From Saccoglossus kowalevskii (taxonomy: Eukaryota; Hemichordata; Enteropneusta; Harrimaniidae): a stretch of DNA of 54,828 nucleotides. Every line of letters starts with the position of its first letter. Within the stretch, counting starts at the first letter, position 1. Location: contig NW_003121912.1 in NCBI RefSeq assembly GCF_000003605.2, positions 140,698 to 195,525 on the forward strand, in the 5' to 3' direction. Of the stretch, positions 1 through 10,679 are shown in pieces. Under the pieces are notes generated by a model. It did not search any database, was not told the origin of the DNA, and saw only the letters and a list, made by a program, of their open reading frames with translations. A program made the translations under genes and the position numbers.

Positions 1-1885
1 GATATGCTATGCAATTGATTTTTAAAAGTACGACAGTTGAATTGAGCTCCGCGATATGGCTGTTAGTACAGCCGATTGTAATACCCCCTAAGTTAGCGTC
101 ACTGTGTCTGCGTCAAAAAGATGACAATTCGGTCTGAAAAGATGCGCAAGTAAAGAAAACTTAAATTAAACATAACAAATTACTCCAAATTATACACAAA
201 CTGTCCAGAATTATTCAGAATTATGAGATTTATTGACTTGTGAAGAAAAATAATAACAAAGAGCAAGAGAACGTTGGTTTTAATTTTCGCGGGTACCAAA
301 ATAGTGGCAAATACCAAAATAGTGGCTTAACAGACGTGTATAAATCAAAACTATTTGCACGCAGATCAATGTGAGTAAACGATGCCTCGAAACCTGAATG
401 GAAGTATAGCATTTCTTGAACTGTTAATTTATTTAGCGGAGGAGTTAATACATGTATTTTTGAACATTTCCTGTTACAGTTTGTAGGCCCGGGGATTACA
501 TGGTCCCGCCGTCATTAGATTGTCATCGTATATTGTCATATGAATCAAAAACACCGATGTCTTGGAGGCTGACTTTCAATAGATCACAGATTGGGGCTCA
601 GTTTCTAGTTTCTTTCTATTGTATGTATTATAAATTCTAATTGATCTTTTAATTTGAGTGGGATTATAAGACAAAATATTAATACCACTTGAACAGATTT
701 TTTGTTACTTAGGGACTCTGACTCGGTTCCTTTATTCGTATTATTATGACAGTAAATTGGAATGATATGAAAGTGCACGTGTTGCATGTAATATTGAGGT
801 TTTAACGGTTAAAGATTGTCCAAGAGATTGAATGGAGAACTTGTTGCGATCTGTTGAAATATTCCCATTAACATACCATTTATATTCATATTTATATGGA
901 CAATGCAATACGCACATTCACGTCTCAGTGTTTGCAAATGCAAAAAGTCGTGTTTCGACCAATCGACAAATTATTGACCTTTGATCCTTTCGAAAAGAAA
1001 AACTATTTTCTTGCGACGTAGTTTTCGACAAAGGTCATTAAGACGTCCGCCCGCTGGATACGTACGCGTACAACGTGTGACATTTTAATAATAGGATGAT
1101 TGTATGACTTGTATCAATATAAATGTGGTTGCCGTTAGCAACTAAGTTAATTTGAATATAACACATTCAGATTATGAAGCCACAGATAACAATTTTAGTC
1201 ACTATCTTTTATTCACTGGGTTATAATTTTGCATTCATGACACAGGAGTTCGATTAGTGTGTTTGAAACATGGCAGAATTATAAATAAATCTCAAACATA
1301 TATTCTTCGCCCATAATCCCGAAGCTACATGCATATGATGCGATTTGCGTCGATGGGTGCGCACTTTACTACTACAGACAAGTTTCAATTGATTGCACAG
1401 CGTAAAACCTACAAAATAATATTCATGAGTACTCTAAAGTAGAAATAATTGCTTGTATCTTCTAGTCTATTTTTTAAGTTGTTGTTTTAATGTTCAGTGT
1501 CTGTATAAATATACTTGTTTTTCCTTCGAATATTTGCGGAAACATCTGGAGTAAATGGAATTTTATATTTCCGCATGATTATATGGTTTTGAATAGATAA
1601 GACATATCCTCGTCTGTGGTTTCAAAGTGTTAAGCTATATAATTCACGATTTTACGTTGACTATTTGTAGCTGATTTTATAAGTTACATTGGTTTGGTTT
1701 CCAGATTATATACATTTAACTCATTGCATGTAAGAATTCAATTACAAGTTTGTTTGTTTTTTGTTTGTTTTTTCAATTACAAGTTTATATATTAACTAAA
1801 ACAAGACATCCGTGTATCTTAAACTCGACTGATGTCGTATTGTTGAGCAATAAAGGAATTGAGAATAGGGATGGATACTGTACAT
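1..1885. other. AT-rich flank, no gene recognised
   Basis: Only short open frames without family resemblance or codon structure are visible on either strand. This is the 3' flank of the minus-strand receptor gene that ends at 1886. No AATAAA in minus orientation lies close to that stop, so the 3' UTR end is not placed. A short TTTGTTTG run at 1750-1772 is the only simple repeat seen. Confidence 0.5.
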
Positions 1886-3886
1886 TTAACAGCTTCCAAG
1901 TTCTGCGTATGTCACTTTCTCTGCATCTTGCAATCGCCTGTCCGAGCCGTCACGCTTCACTGTCCCGCAGAGTTGGTGATCAAGCTCAGCATACATCAGT
2001 CCCTCAACGTTAGCCGTGGAATTTTCTTCCTCAAACTTCGAGATGTCTTCTTCGCTCTTGCATACTAACGAAGCTGCCCGTGGCGGTAAATTCTGGTACA
2101 TGGGCTCCTTGTTATTGTCACGTGTCTTGGATGTGTTGACTCTTGCTTTATTTACCTGAGCATAAATAACTTCAACGGGGTCTTTCGCTGCAATGTTCTC
2201 TTTACATCTCATTTGTAGCTCGGTTTTTAATGTAGGTGGAAGTCTCATCTGTGCAGAGGTTGTTTGCTGGTTGTGGATGATAGGTTCATACTGATGCGGT
2301 GATGTGGTTGTTTTCAATCTACACTCTTCATAACTAGAATCTATTCCCGCCGCGGATAGTTCGTTCATTTCATGTGATGTGTCTTCCGATTTGTGGTTTC
2401 CGATTTTACTATCATGACGACAAGTACGCCACAGAAATACGCTTAGAAGAATGATGCAGATTACGAGAAGCCCAACAGCGCTGTAAATAATGATATGCAG
2501 AACAGGGAATGACTTCGTAAATACAGGGAGTTTGTACGTTGATGTGTGCGATAACGAGATAACTGTCGTAGAGATATTTGTTCTTGGAGTCTGCAGAATA
2601 GTTTGTAATCCACTTATTTTAATGTTTGCGGTTACTGACCCAACTTTGTAACAGTTTCTTGCCCTACATGTCACGCCCATGCCATTGTTTGTTTCTGTCA
2701 CATTGTTTACTGTGAACAGATGGTTGTTGTTATTCATGTTTGGTTGTGCTGCGATTCGTCCATTGACAATCCAAGTATATTCAGTTATTTCTGGGTTTGC
2801 ACGGGCTGAGCAATTAAACGTGACAGATTCACCTGGGAGCAGCTCAGGATATTGAGGGGTAATCGACATTATTGGCGAAAAGTGGACATTTATAGGTCCA
2901 ACGGTACATCTCATGTCGTTTAAGTAGGTGAAACTTCGCACCATGCAAATTATAGTTGCGCCATCGTCGCTTGCAGTCAGTGTCCACATGTTCTGGATAT
3001 TTGGACTATCGGAATGTGGCTGTGACCCATTAACGGTTGTGTTATTCTTCCACCATAATAGCTGAACATGTCCAGTGTCACTGGATCCAGTTAATAAACA
3101 GTTAGTAGTGAGTTTATCACCTTCTGAATAAAAAGGCAAGAGCTCTGGATGACACTCCAATGAATTAACTTTTAAATTTGCTTTCGTTGATGTTAAAATA
3201 ACGTCCCCTCTCCAAGTTACCTCACAGTAATATTTACCTGCATCTGAAAGCTTTGTATTTCTAATCTCGAGTTTAAAGATGTAACCATCATCACCTATAA
3301 CTGAGTACCGTGAAACGTCAGCTTGATTGTCTAAATTATGGAGCATTGTGTAATTTTCTGACAATTGTTCGACATGGCTATTCCGTATTCGTAACCAGTT
3401 CACAGTGAATACTGACTCACCTGAATCATCGAGACTACACTCCAGTAATGTAGTGTGTTCTTCAATAGTCTTACTGTTTATTGGTTGGTTAGCGAATGCA
3501 GGGAATTCGATTACGTTGAGCGTAGCATCTCTGTTATCAACCACATAACCATAAGTATCGTATAGAGCACATTCATACTTTCCTGCATCAGTGTTGTTAA
3601 CCCGGTAGATCTCAAGACCACATTGCGTGTCTGTTCGTATGAAGTGGTGTTTACTGTCTTCATACACATAGGCACCGTCATGCAACCAGTAAATCCAATA
3701 ATCTCCACGGCGGTTCTTGGGCAGCAACTGTACATTAACGCGACATTCAAACGTAACATCTCTGCCTTCGATTGTTTCTGTATCCCTTGGTGGTTTTACT
3801 ATTTTGGCTCCATTGATAACGTAAACCCGTGTACTGAATATCAATACAAGTAGTGGTACAAACCTGAACACCATTGTCGTTGACAT
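1886..3886 (-). CDS. IgR1: four-Ig-domain type I receptor with ITIM tail
   Basis: Single-exon gene for a 666-residue membrane receptor. The first ATG is at 3886; the codon just before it is TTG and is not a plausible start. Residues 1-26 form a hydrophobic signal peptide. Four Ig domains follow, with canonical Cys/Trp/Cys at C48-W67-C106, C150-W164-C221, C263-W278-C314 and C359-W372-C407. DAGKYEC and DAGKYYC are typical F-strand motifs. The third domain has two extra cysteines (C245, C327) and ends CTVGP. A Ser/Thr-rich stalk precedes a membrane helix at about 463-486. The tail of about 180 residues holds VIYAQV (Y575), PMYQNL (Y597), LMYAEL (Y632) and VTYAEL (Y660) and ends with Cys. VIYAQV, LMYAEL and VTYAEL match the ITIM consensus; in vertebrate receptors such sites, when phosphorylated, bind SHP-type phosphatases. 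An inhibitory surface receptor is therefore inferred. Ligand unknown. The tail matches that of IgR2. Confidence 0.9.
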   Translation of the reverse strand: MSTTMVFRFVPLLVLIFSTRVYVINGAKIVKPPRDTETIEGRDVTFECRVNVQLLPKNRRGDYWIYWLHDGAYVYEDSKHHFIRTDTQCGLEIYRVNNTDAGKYECALYDTYGYVVDNRDATLNVIEFPAFANQPINSKTIEEHTTLLECSLDDSGESVFTVNWLRIRNSHVEQLSENYTMLHNLDNQADVSRYSVIGDDGYIFKLEIRNTKLSDAGKYYCEVTWRGDVILTSTKANLKVNSLECHPELLPFYSEGDKLTTNCLLTGSSDTGHVQLLWWKNNTTVNGSQPHSDSPNIQNMWTLTASDDGATIICMVRSFTYLNDMRCTVGPINVHFSPIMSITPQYPELLPGESVTFNCSARANPEITEYTWIVNGRIAAQPNMNNNNHLFTVNNVTETNNGMGVTCRARNCYKVGSVTANIKISGLQTILQTPRTNISTTVISLSHTSTYKLPVFTKSFPVLHIIIYSAVGLLVICIILLSVFLWRTCRHDSKIGNHKSEDTSHEMNELSAAGIDSSYEECRLKTTTSPHQYEPIIHNQQTTSAQMRLPPTLKTELQMRCKENIAAKDPVEVIYAQVNKARVNTSKTRDNNKEPMYQNLPPRAASLVCKSEEDISKFEEENSTANVEGLMYAELDHQLCGTVKRDGSDRRLQDAEKVTYAELGSC

Positions 3887-4608
3887 CAATATCCTAGCTC
3901 GTCAGGTCTTAGTAATGAAAGAGCGGTCACAGGATGTACACTTACTAGAGAATCAACCCTCATTACCGCTGATACCGTATCATATTAACATTTATGTATC
4001 ATATGCATTCGGGAAATATACTGACTTATAGTAAAATATAATTCATTATCATACATGCAAATGTGTTATCCACAGATTTCTATCGTTATAAATGCGAAAA
4101 TATCTCGTTTCTACAGTGTTTCAAATATCAGTCATGTGATTGGTGTTATTTTATATTTTCAATCTGCGGTCGGCACTACTTTTACGATTGTCACGAAAAC
4201 AGAACACCTGCTGGGCAGTGTTAATAAACCTCCCAAATTCGGGCAGTCTCACTCACGTACGAGCAGCAATGTACCTCGCGAGACTTATAGTGTCGACAGC
4301 ATGGGTCCGATGGAAGTCTCTGCTTTCCCTCCTTCAGATTTCACCGCTATTCTCAACACATCTGTACCATAATCATATGATATCAAATCACTATTCCCTG
4401 AGTTGACAAATGATGGCGGGACATTTGATGTCATTATCTCTATCATTTTCAACCCAATCAAAAATCTTGTGCGTGTACGTCATTATGTTATTTGTGACTC
4501 TTCTACTCATACGCTTCATGAATAAAAACACTACCGCGATAAAATTTATCCTGGGTCGCTCTGTATATCCTAGTCTGGATTTAACTTATAAAAAGCAACC
4601 AAAATGAA
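3887..4608. other. Intergenic, 5' flank of IgR1
   Basis: Upstream region of the minus-strand receptor. Open frames on the plus strand between about 4055 and 4607 are short, have no recognisable family and are not conserved in any visible way. No convincing TATA element is seen. Confidence 0.35.
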
Positions 4609-4612
4609 TTAA

Positions 4613-4736
4613 AGGGTGACAGTCGTCGTGCCGCGTCTTGTTCGATATGGACTCATAGCGACGTATACAAGGCGTGTAAAATACATTGTTTATTTACACG
4701 AAATTCGAACACGCGCTGCACGACGACAACAGCGCT
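4613..4736. mobile_element. TTAA-flanked MITE, family 1 (124 bp)
   Basis: The element starts AGGGTGACAGTCGTCGTG and ends CACGACGACAACAGCGCT, forming imperfect terminal inverted repeats. It is bounded by TTAA at 4609-4612 and 4737-4740, which fits a TTAA target-site duplication. The interior (TGTTCGATATGG, then GTAAAATACATTGTTT) recurs in the copies near 25.2, 27.3, 28.1 and 42.1 kb. It has no coding capacity. Confidence 0.7.
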
Positions 4737-4740
4737 TTAA

Positions 4741-5081
4741 GTTGCAATATAGTTGATATATACACAAACACACAGAATGAATTGTACATGTAATATTGTG
4801 TGTGTTAAAAACCAGAATATGCGACTTTGTGGCTCATATTATTGGTATACGAGTATGAATATGGCTTGCAAATTATATGTTATCATTCTTTCGTTGCACA
4901 CGGTACGCGGTTACAAATGTCCCTATGAATTATATTAGTCGCATTATCCAAGTTGGCTACAAATTACTATAAATAAGTTAAAGATTGTGGGTCTATTTAT
5001 TATTCATCGAATCCCAAAATGATACTGAATGAGTAAACACATATAGGTAATATGGTAATATTACCGGTTATATGACTATGA
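4741..5081. other. Intergenic spacer
   Basis: No gene, repeat or clear motif is recognised between the MITE and the dispersed repeat that follows. Confidence 0.3.
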
Positions 5082-5500
5082 GGTTTTTACGAGGATACCT
5101 CAAAGTATGTACGAAGACAGTACAGCTGGAGTATCGACCGACGCGCGTCGGAGGTCGATGTGCGACGTAATGTCTGAGTGCATACTTTGAGGTATCCTCG
5201 TAATAACCAAATTATTATACATCTTTTCCCTCCAAGGATACACCATGGGAATGCCGGAATCCAAAATGTTTAGAACAGAATCAGCGAACTTCTTTGTGTG
5301 GAGTCCGGGTAAACCCCTGGTGGCAGCCATGTTTGTTTTACTAGATGACGCTTACGCGCGTAGTCATTCCATATTTGGATTTCGCATTTCCTAATATGGT
5401 AGGATAAAAATACCCGTAAAATATCACAAAATTACGGCTCGCTGTAACTTATTGCGTTACGATGACAGATGTATAATAATATGTGATAATAGCATGCAAG
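5082..5500. repeat. Dispersed repeat with internal 28-bp inverted repeat
   Basis: Arms at 5082-5109 and 5181-5208 are inverted copies of one another (core ACGAGGATACCTCAAAGTAT). A second copy at 45525-45666 starts with the same arm and the same following bases (GTACAGCTGGAGTATCGACC), then jumps to sequence matching about 5421-5498 here (GACAGATGTATAATAAT). The two copies therefore come from one larger element, with the 45-kb copy internally deleted. No protein is encoded. Confidence 0.65.
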
Positions 5501-7977
5501 TAACTAGAAATGAGTTATGAAACAGGGGTTGTCCATTAGAAACTGGGTGTGATGATAGTCTGCTCAGAAAAAAAAAACTCAGAAAAAAAAGCTAGTGAGA
5601 AATTAATATTCATAGATGTAAAACGCAGTCTGAATAAAACGAAAATGTAGCACAAACTAAGTGAAGGAAAAACAATTTTCCATCTCTCCCTCTCTGAGTG
5701 AATATTAGAATTAGTTACCATGCTTAAAAATAGTTAATATCATTATAATAGAGAATACATTTTATAAATAAAGCTGCACTCATGATGCACTTTAGTTACT
5801 TGTGTCTTCTTGAATAACTTGAATAAGAGTAATTCCATTTCCCAATGAATAACACAAAGTATTTAATGGTTTTCATTTTATTGAATACGTATACATAGGC
5901 TACAATTTGACAATTTGAGATCACATATATTCATATCATGAACATTATTATCCCATCTCCTGCGATCACGTGCGTTTGATAATGAAATTGTCTACAGCCA
6001 TAAATAGTTCACACGAAATATACGAATGTTCCGAATATTTGAACTTGAATTATAACTGATATTGCCTCTTCCCCAGTCCATCAAAGATGATAAGGGCTTA
6101 TACTATGCAAGTTTGCTATTCAAATTTGCCAGAAACTTAAATCCAGTTTTTATCGACAATCTTTGACAAACTTAGACAATTTTACAGTTAAATTGAATAA
6201 AATGAAATTTACAAACGAAATTTAAATGCAAATGAGATGCAAAATAAATTCTAGATTAGTTTAAATGCAGCGTTATTACGAATTGCGTTACTTTATGATC
6301 AGCTTTTGATGTTAAATTCATAATTTGTGTCATTTTGAATATTTAGGAATTAAAACTCCAGTCATATGGACGATTAGAAAAAAAAAGTCACGTGAAATAT
6401 TTGTAAGATTGTTATATATTTTTGTGTGTTGGTATAAAGTATATGTGCTAGAATAAATATTCTTGAAAGCCTGATAAACATGAAGATATATCTCGTACTA
6501 TTATAATAAATAGTATCATACAAAAGATTTGAAAACGATTCTCTGATCGATAATGTGCAAACCATTTGAGATTATATGCGATTTGTTCTTGTTAGTCACT
6601 AGACTCACTTTTGTAGATAAACTTAAATATTACCAAAAACAAGGCCTATTCTGGGATGCTTAAATCTGAAACTATCTGACACACGGAGAGTGGCTAATTT
6701 GCATAATCAGCAGTGTGATTTCCGCCAACATTTATAATAGGTTATAATACTCACGGATTATTTGTAATGGAAAAATGTTATCTGTAATGAATATATGTGA
6801 GGTACAATACTTTCGCTACTGCCAAGAATAAATGCAATTCGAATTGCTTTGAGATAAAACAATAGACAAATACATTGGTGTGGAATTATGGAAACAAATC
6901 TGAAAAAAAAATTACATTACGAGGAAATCCATCAATTAAGAAATGGAAATATACACATGTGTGAACATTTCTTAATTTACAATATTTATCGAATCCTGAC
7001 CAAACCAATCAATTTGGCATGCAGTGATTCAAGAATTAGTTTGAAGCCTGATGACGTGCTTAACCCATAATATTGTATTTTTAAATAAAGCACCTTAGTA
7101 CTCCAGGTATATGAAAAATACAGATTCACTTAGCCCCATGTACTATTTTGAAACCAATAAAGGCAATAATTACACTCATAACTCAATAACTTCCATCATG
7201 TAAATACATTCAAGATGACTACATGCTCGATTAAATCGCCGAACCCGCCTGTACCTTTGACGTTTTAATGGTCCTATACACTATCCAAAAAAAATTTCAT
7301 CTGACCGGCATTTGACTAATCTCTACAAAAAGACACGAGATATGGAATAAAACAGTATCTGAAATAGCAGTATGATATTCTGAGGTCTCGTTGGCCAGAT
7401 GAGTTCTCAATATGGTGCAAGTCCACCAATTTCGAAATCAGATGATTTTCGCTTAAACTTACCCTCAAATTAAATGTAAGACTTAGTTATTCAAATTTAC
7501 ATACCTTAACTTATAAAATACAGCGTACAATATTTCTGATTCTAGTAATTCACGCCCTCTTCTGGACATTTTCACAAAACACTGACAAGAATCGCTATCA
7601 TGTAAAATTATTAGACATTGTTCATAATGTACATTACTGTCAATAATTAACCTGTAGGGTCATGATACCCACCTCAACAATTATAGAATGAAAAAAACCC
7701 AGTCATGATAAGCAACGTAATATTAGGCAAGAAAATTAATGTTCCGCACATCACACTCGCCCCAAAACATAGAGGGCGACACACACCTTTCTTAGAAAAT
7801 AACAGTTCCATAGTATTATATAGTAAATGTGTGATCGATGCGAGACTGGTGTCAACTCGCCACTGAATTGGTGGGTAGGTACCGGTTGTGTAGTGAAAAT
7901 AAATTCATATGTGGAAGTACAATACGTTGCAATCAATAATGTGTCGACTAACTAAAACTTGTAGGCATTCAATTTAA
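5501..7977. other. AT-rich intergenic DNA
   Basis: No gene is recognised. All open frames are under 65 codons with no family resemblance. No RNA gene or organised repeat was seen. Confidence 0.4.
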
Positions 7978-8277
7978 AGGGCGGTTGTCGTCGCGCCATG
8001 CATGCACGAGATATATGGGTCTCATATAAACAATGATGGCGACTTTGACTGTTGTGCAGATCAACGAGTACACACTGGGACGTTTCCATGCTTTAAATTA
8101 GGTATTTTTTCAGGTAATTGGAAGGTATCAAAGGAGTCGCGGTAATTAGTGCAAATCGCGGCGCCCACATCAAACCTCATACTCGTGATTTCCATTAGAA
8201 GAGCGCATTGGATTGTGGGAAAATCAATGTTTATCAACACAAATGTCGCACATGCGCAGCGCGACGACTGCCGCCCT
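7978..8277. mobile_element. TTAA-flanked MITE, family 1 long form (300 bp)
   Basis: Begins AGGGCGGTTGTCGTCGCGCC and ends GCGCGACGACTGCCGCCCT, giving near-perfect inverted ends. TTAA lies on both sides (7974-7977 and 8278-8281). The interior differs from that of the 124-bp copy at 4613, so it is a related but longer non-autonomous element. Confidence 0.75.
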
Positions 8278-8569
8278 TTAAATAGATTCGTCTGTCTCTA
8301 ATTAACGAGCATGTCAATTTTCTATTAGGTTGATATACAGATTTGTCGACCCGAACAGAGCATTGTTGACCGAAGTGAATCTCTTCAAAAATGACTATCA
8401 CAATTAAGATTGTTGTATGTATCAACTAGCTACAGGCGACAGTTTGACATTGCGGAAGCCGCGACGTTTACACATTGACGCGCGCACAGACAATCAAAGA
8501 AAGCTTAGAAATAACTCCCGTGTGCTGAAGGTACTTGAGGCATGGCTTATCCCTAGTCATCTGCATGTG

Positions 8570-9130
8570 TATATACCAGGTTTTATTGAAGTCTGTTTTA
8601 TAGTTCTTGAGAAAAAGTCGAAATGTTTAAAATTGGATAATTAATATGCATATTGGGCAATTCTTATGCACAGGATTTCAATCAAAACTAATCAGTACTG
8701 CGCATTATCCCAGAGTATCTATGTACCAAATTTTCATTGAAATCTGTTTCATTGTACATGAGAAGCAAATGAAAATACTTAAAATTAGCTAATTAATATT
8801 TAAGTTAGGTTATTGATATGCATGAAATTTCAACCAAAACTAATCAGGTCTGTGCATTATCCAGGAGAAACTCTATGTTTCATTGAAATTTGTTGGATAG
8901 TGCATTAGAAACAAGTGAAAATGCATAAATGTGGTATTAGTATGCAAACTACGTAATTATAATGCACAGATTTTAACGAAACACTGATCAGGTCTTCGCA
9001 TTATCCCAGACCATATATGTACCACGTTTTATTGAAATCTGTTTAATAGTACATGAGAAGCAAGTGAAAATGCTTAAAATTTGCTAATTAATATGCAAAT
9101 TGGGTAATTAATATTAAAATCTGTTATTCA
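8570..9130. repeat. Tandem repeat, about 148-bp unit, just under 4 copies
   Basis: Units recur near 8575, 8725, 8873 and 9020, each with a TTCATTGAAATCTGTTT-like segment, an ACATGAGAAGCAAGTGAAAA-like segment, TTAATATGCA and a TCAGGTC..GCATTATCC segment. Copies have diverged from one another. The pattern is a minisatellite with no coding potential. Confidence 0.75.
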
Positions 9131-10443
9131 AATATCAGTGGAACAGACACACACACACAGCACACTAACCACAAAGACTCCCATTGCGTGGACACTTTTC
9201 TGGGGGCCACTCGGACCTATATAAAACGCAATATAACAGCGCATTTCCGGTTACATAAACGATTTAATGAAATCAACATGTATGTACGATACACGAAAAA
9301 GTAATTAAAATTAGCACTAAACCTCGGTACGACGTCAACACATTTTGGAATACCGTGCGAAATGTAAGTTATCAGCACTGGCTAATTACTTTGTGCGGCG
9401 ATTACAGTCGACCGACCGATATCATTTTGTTGTTCGATCATTATTTTCCGTTTACAAGTATTGACATGGAACATAACTCATCCCAAGTAATGCAAATTGA
9501 AATAATGTTACAGTTCTTCGATCTGTTTACAAATGGAAGGCGATTCTCCGAGAAAACACCGACAATCCTCAACGATGAATCGGAGATTATAACGTCTGCG
9601 TAATATACAAATATATCGACCACAAAATGCGCGAATCTGATTGGATGACAGGGCTATGAGGTATAATAATATCATATCATATCATATCATAATGTATATC
9701 TTCTATATGTATTCAAACATACTTAGTTTCCGTATAATTAGTAGTTTTCTTCGTCTTGCGTTAAAATACTGTGTATAATGTCATTATGTATAATACATTG
9801 CGTGTAAATAACATCCTTCGTGGGAGTATTCTGTGAATACGAGTTCAGCTGATAAGAACACGTCGTCAATCCGCCAATTCTCGTGTTATACTAGTCTCCT
9901 GGCGTATTTCATTTTACAGAATATGATAAAATGCGGTGATATATCGTAAAACTATTGTTGCAGATCATTACAGTAACAACAGTATGTAGTCCCGTCTTGA
10001 ATTAACATATGAAATTATGTTTTAGTCCTAAAATGAATACTCGATTTCATTTTGAATATGATTTGCATTTAAGTACATTTACGATTAAAATTTTGTTGTA
10101 TTTTGAATTCACATTAGCAAGTTGAATTCCCAGCTATTTGCAAATTGAATAGCATTTCGTTGTAATGCTGGCCACGTCAGTCGTTATGCAACGGAAGCAT
10201 ACTAGTGATCAAAGATTTACTGGCGCCCAGGGTAAGCGAGAAGGCTCGATATGAAAATATAAATTTAGGTACTAATTGAATACATACTGGAAATTGAAAA
10301 TTCAAAATATAAGTCAGTTTGTAAATAATATTTAAAAGCAACGTAAAATGAAATTAAATTCCGTACTAAACATCTAAAATTAGAAAGATTGCAAATTAGA
10401 AATGATACTAGATTTTGGCCGGTCTTGGAAATGGTATGCCAAC
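9131..10443. other. Intergenic DNA with an ATATC microsatellite
   Basis: An (ATATC)n tract lies at about 9668-9690. An 82-codon plus-strand open frame at 9355-9603 has no recognised family. A short CA run is at 9150-9160. No supported gene. Confidence 0.35.
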
Positions 10444-10447
10444 TTAA

Positions 10448-10556
10448 AGCGGGGGAGTCGTCACCTGCCCATCGTCTGATGGCCATAGCGTGTCATTGTT
10501 TACAAACAAACGTCTACCCATGAGCCTTTGCGTTTTTAGCGTGCGTTGTTATCGTC
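10448..10556. mobile_element. Partial TTAA MITE, family 2
   Basis: Begins AGCGGGGGAGTCGTCACCTG right after TTAA at 10444-10447. It matches the complete element at 52722-52871 through ATGGCCATAGCGTGTCATTG and CTACCCATGAGCCTTTG to about GTTGTTATC, where similarity stops. The right terminal repeat is missing, so this copy is truncated. Confidence 0.7.
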
Positions 10557-10558
10557 GA

Positions 10559-10564
10559 TTTATT
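10559..10564 (-). terminator. Candidate poly(A) signal for IgR2
   Basis: TTTATT on the plus strand reads AATAAA on the minus strand, about 115 bases after the IgR2 stop codon. Position and orientation fit a polyadenylation signal. It cannot be confirmed without transcripts. Confidence 0.35.
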
Positions 10565-10679
10565 TAGTATGCAATGTTGTCCTCTCTTAGAAAGCTCTGT
10601 ATCATGTATACCAACTAGATATCATCGGAAATATCATTGGCCAATCTGAGTGTAAAATCCGAGAGCCTGGTAATTCCAG

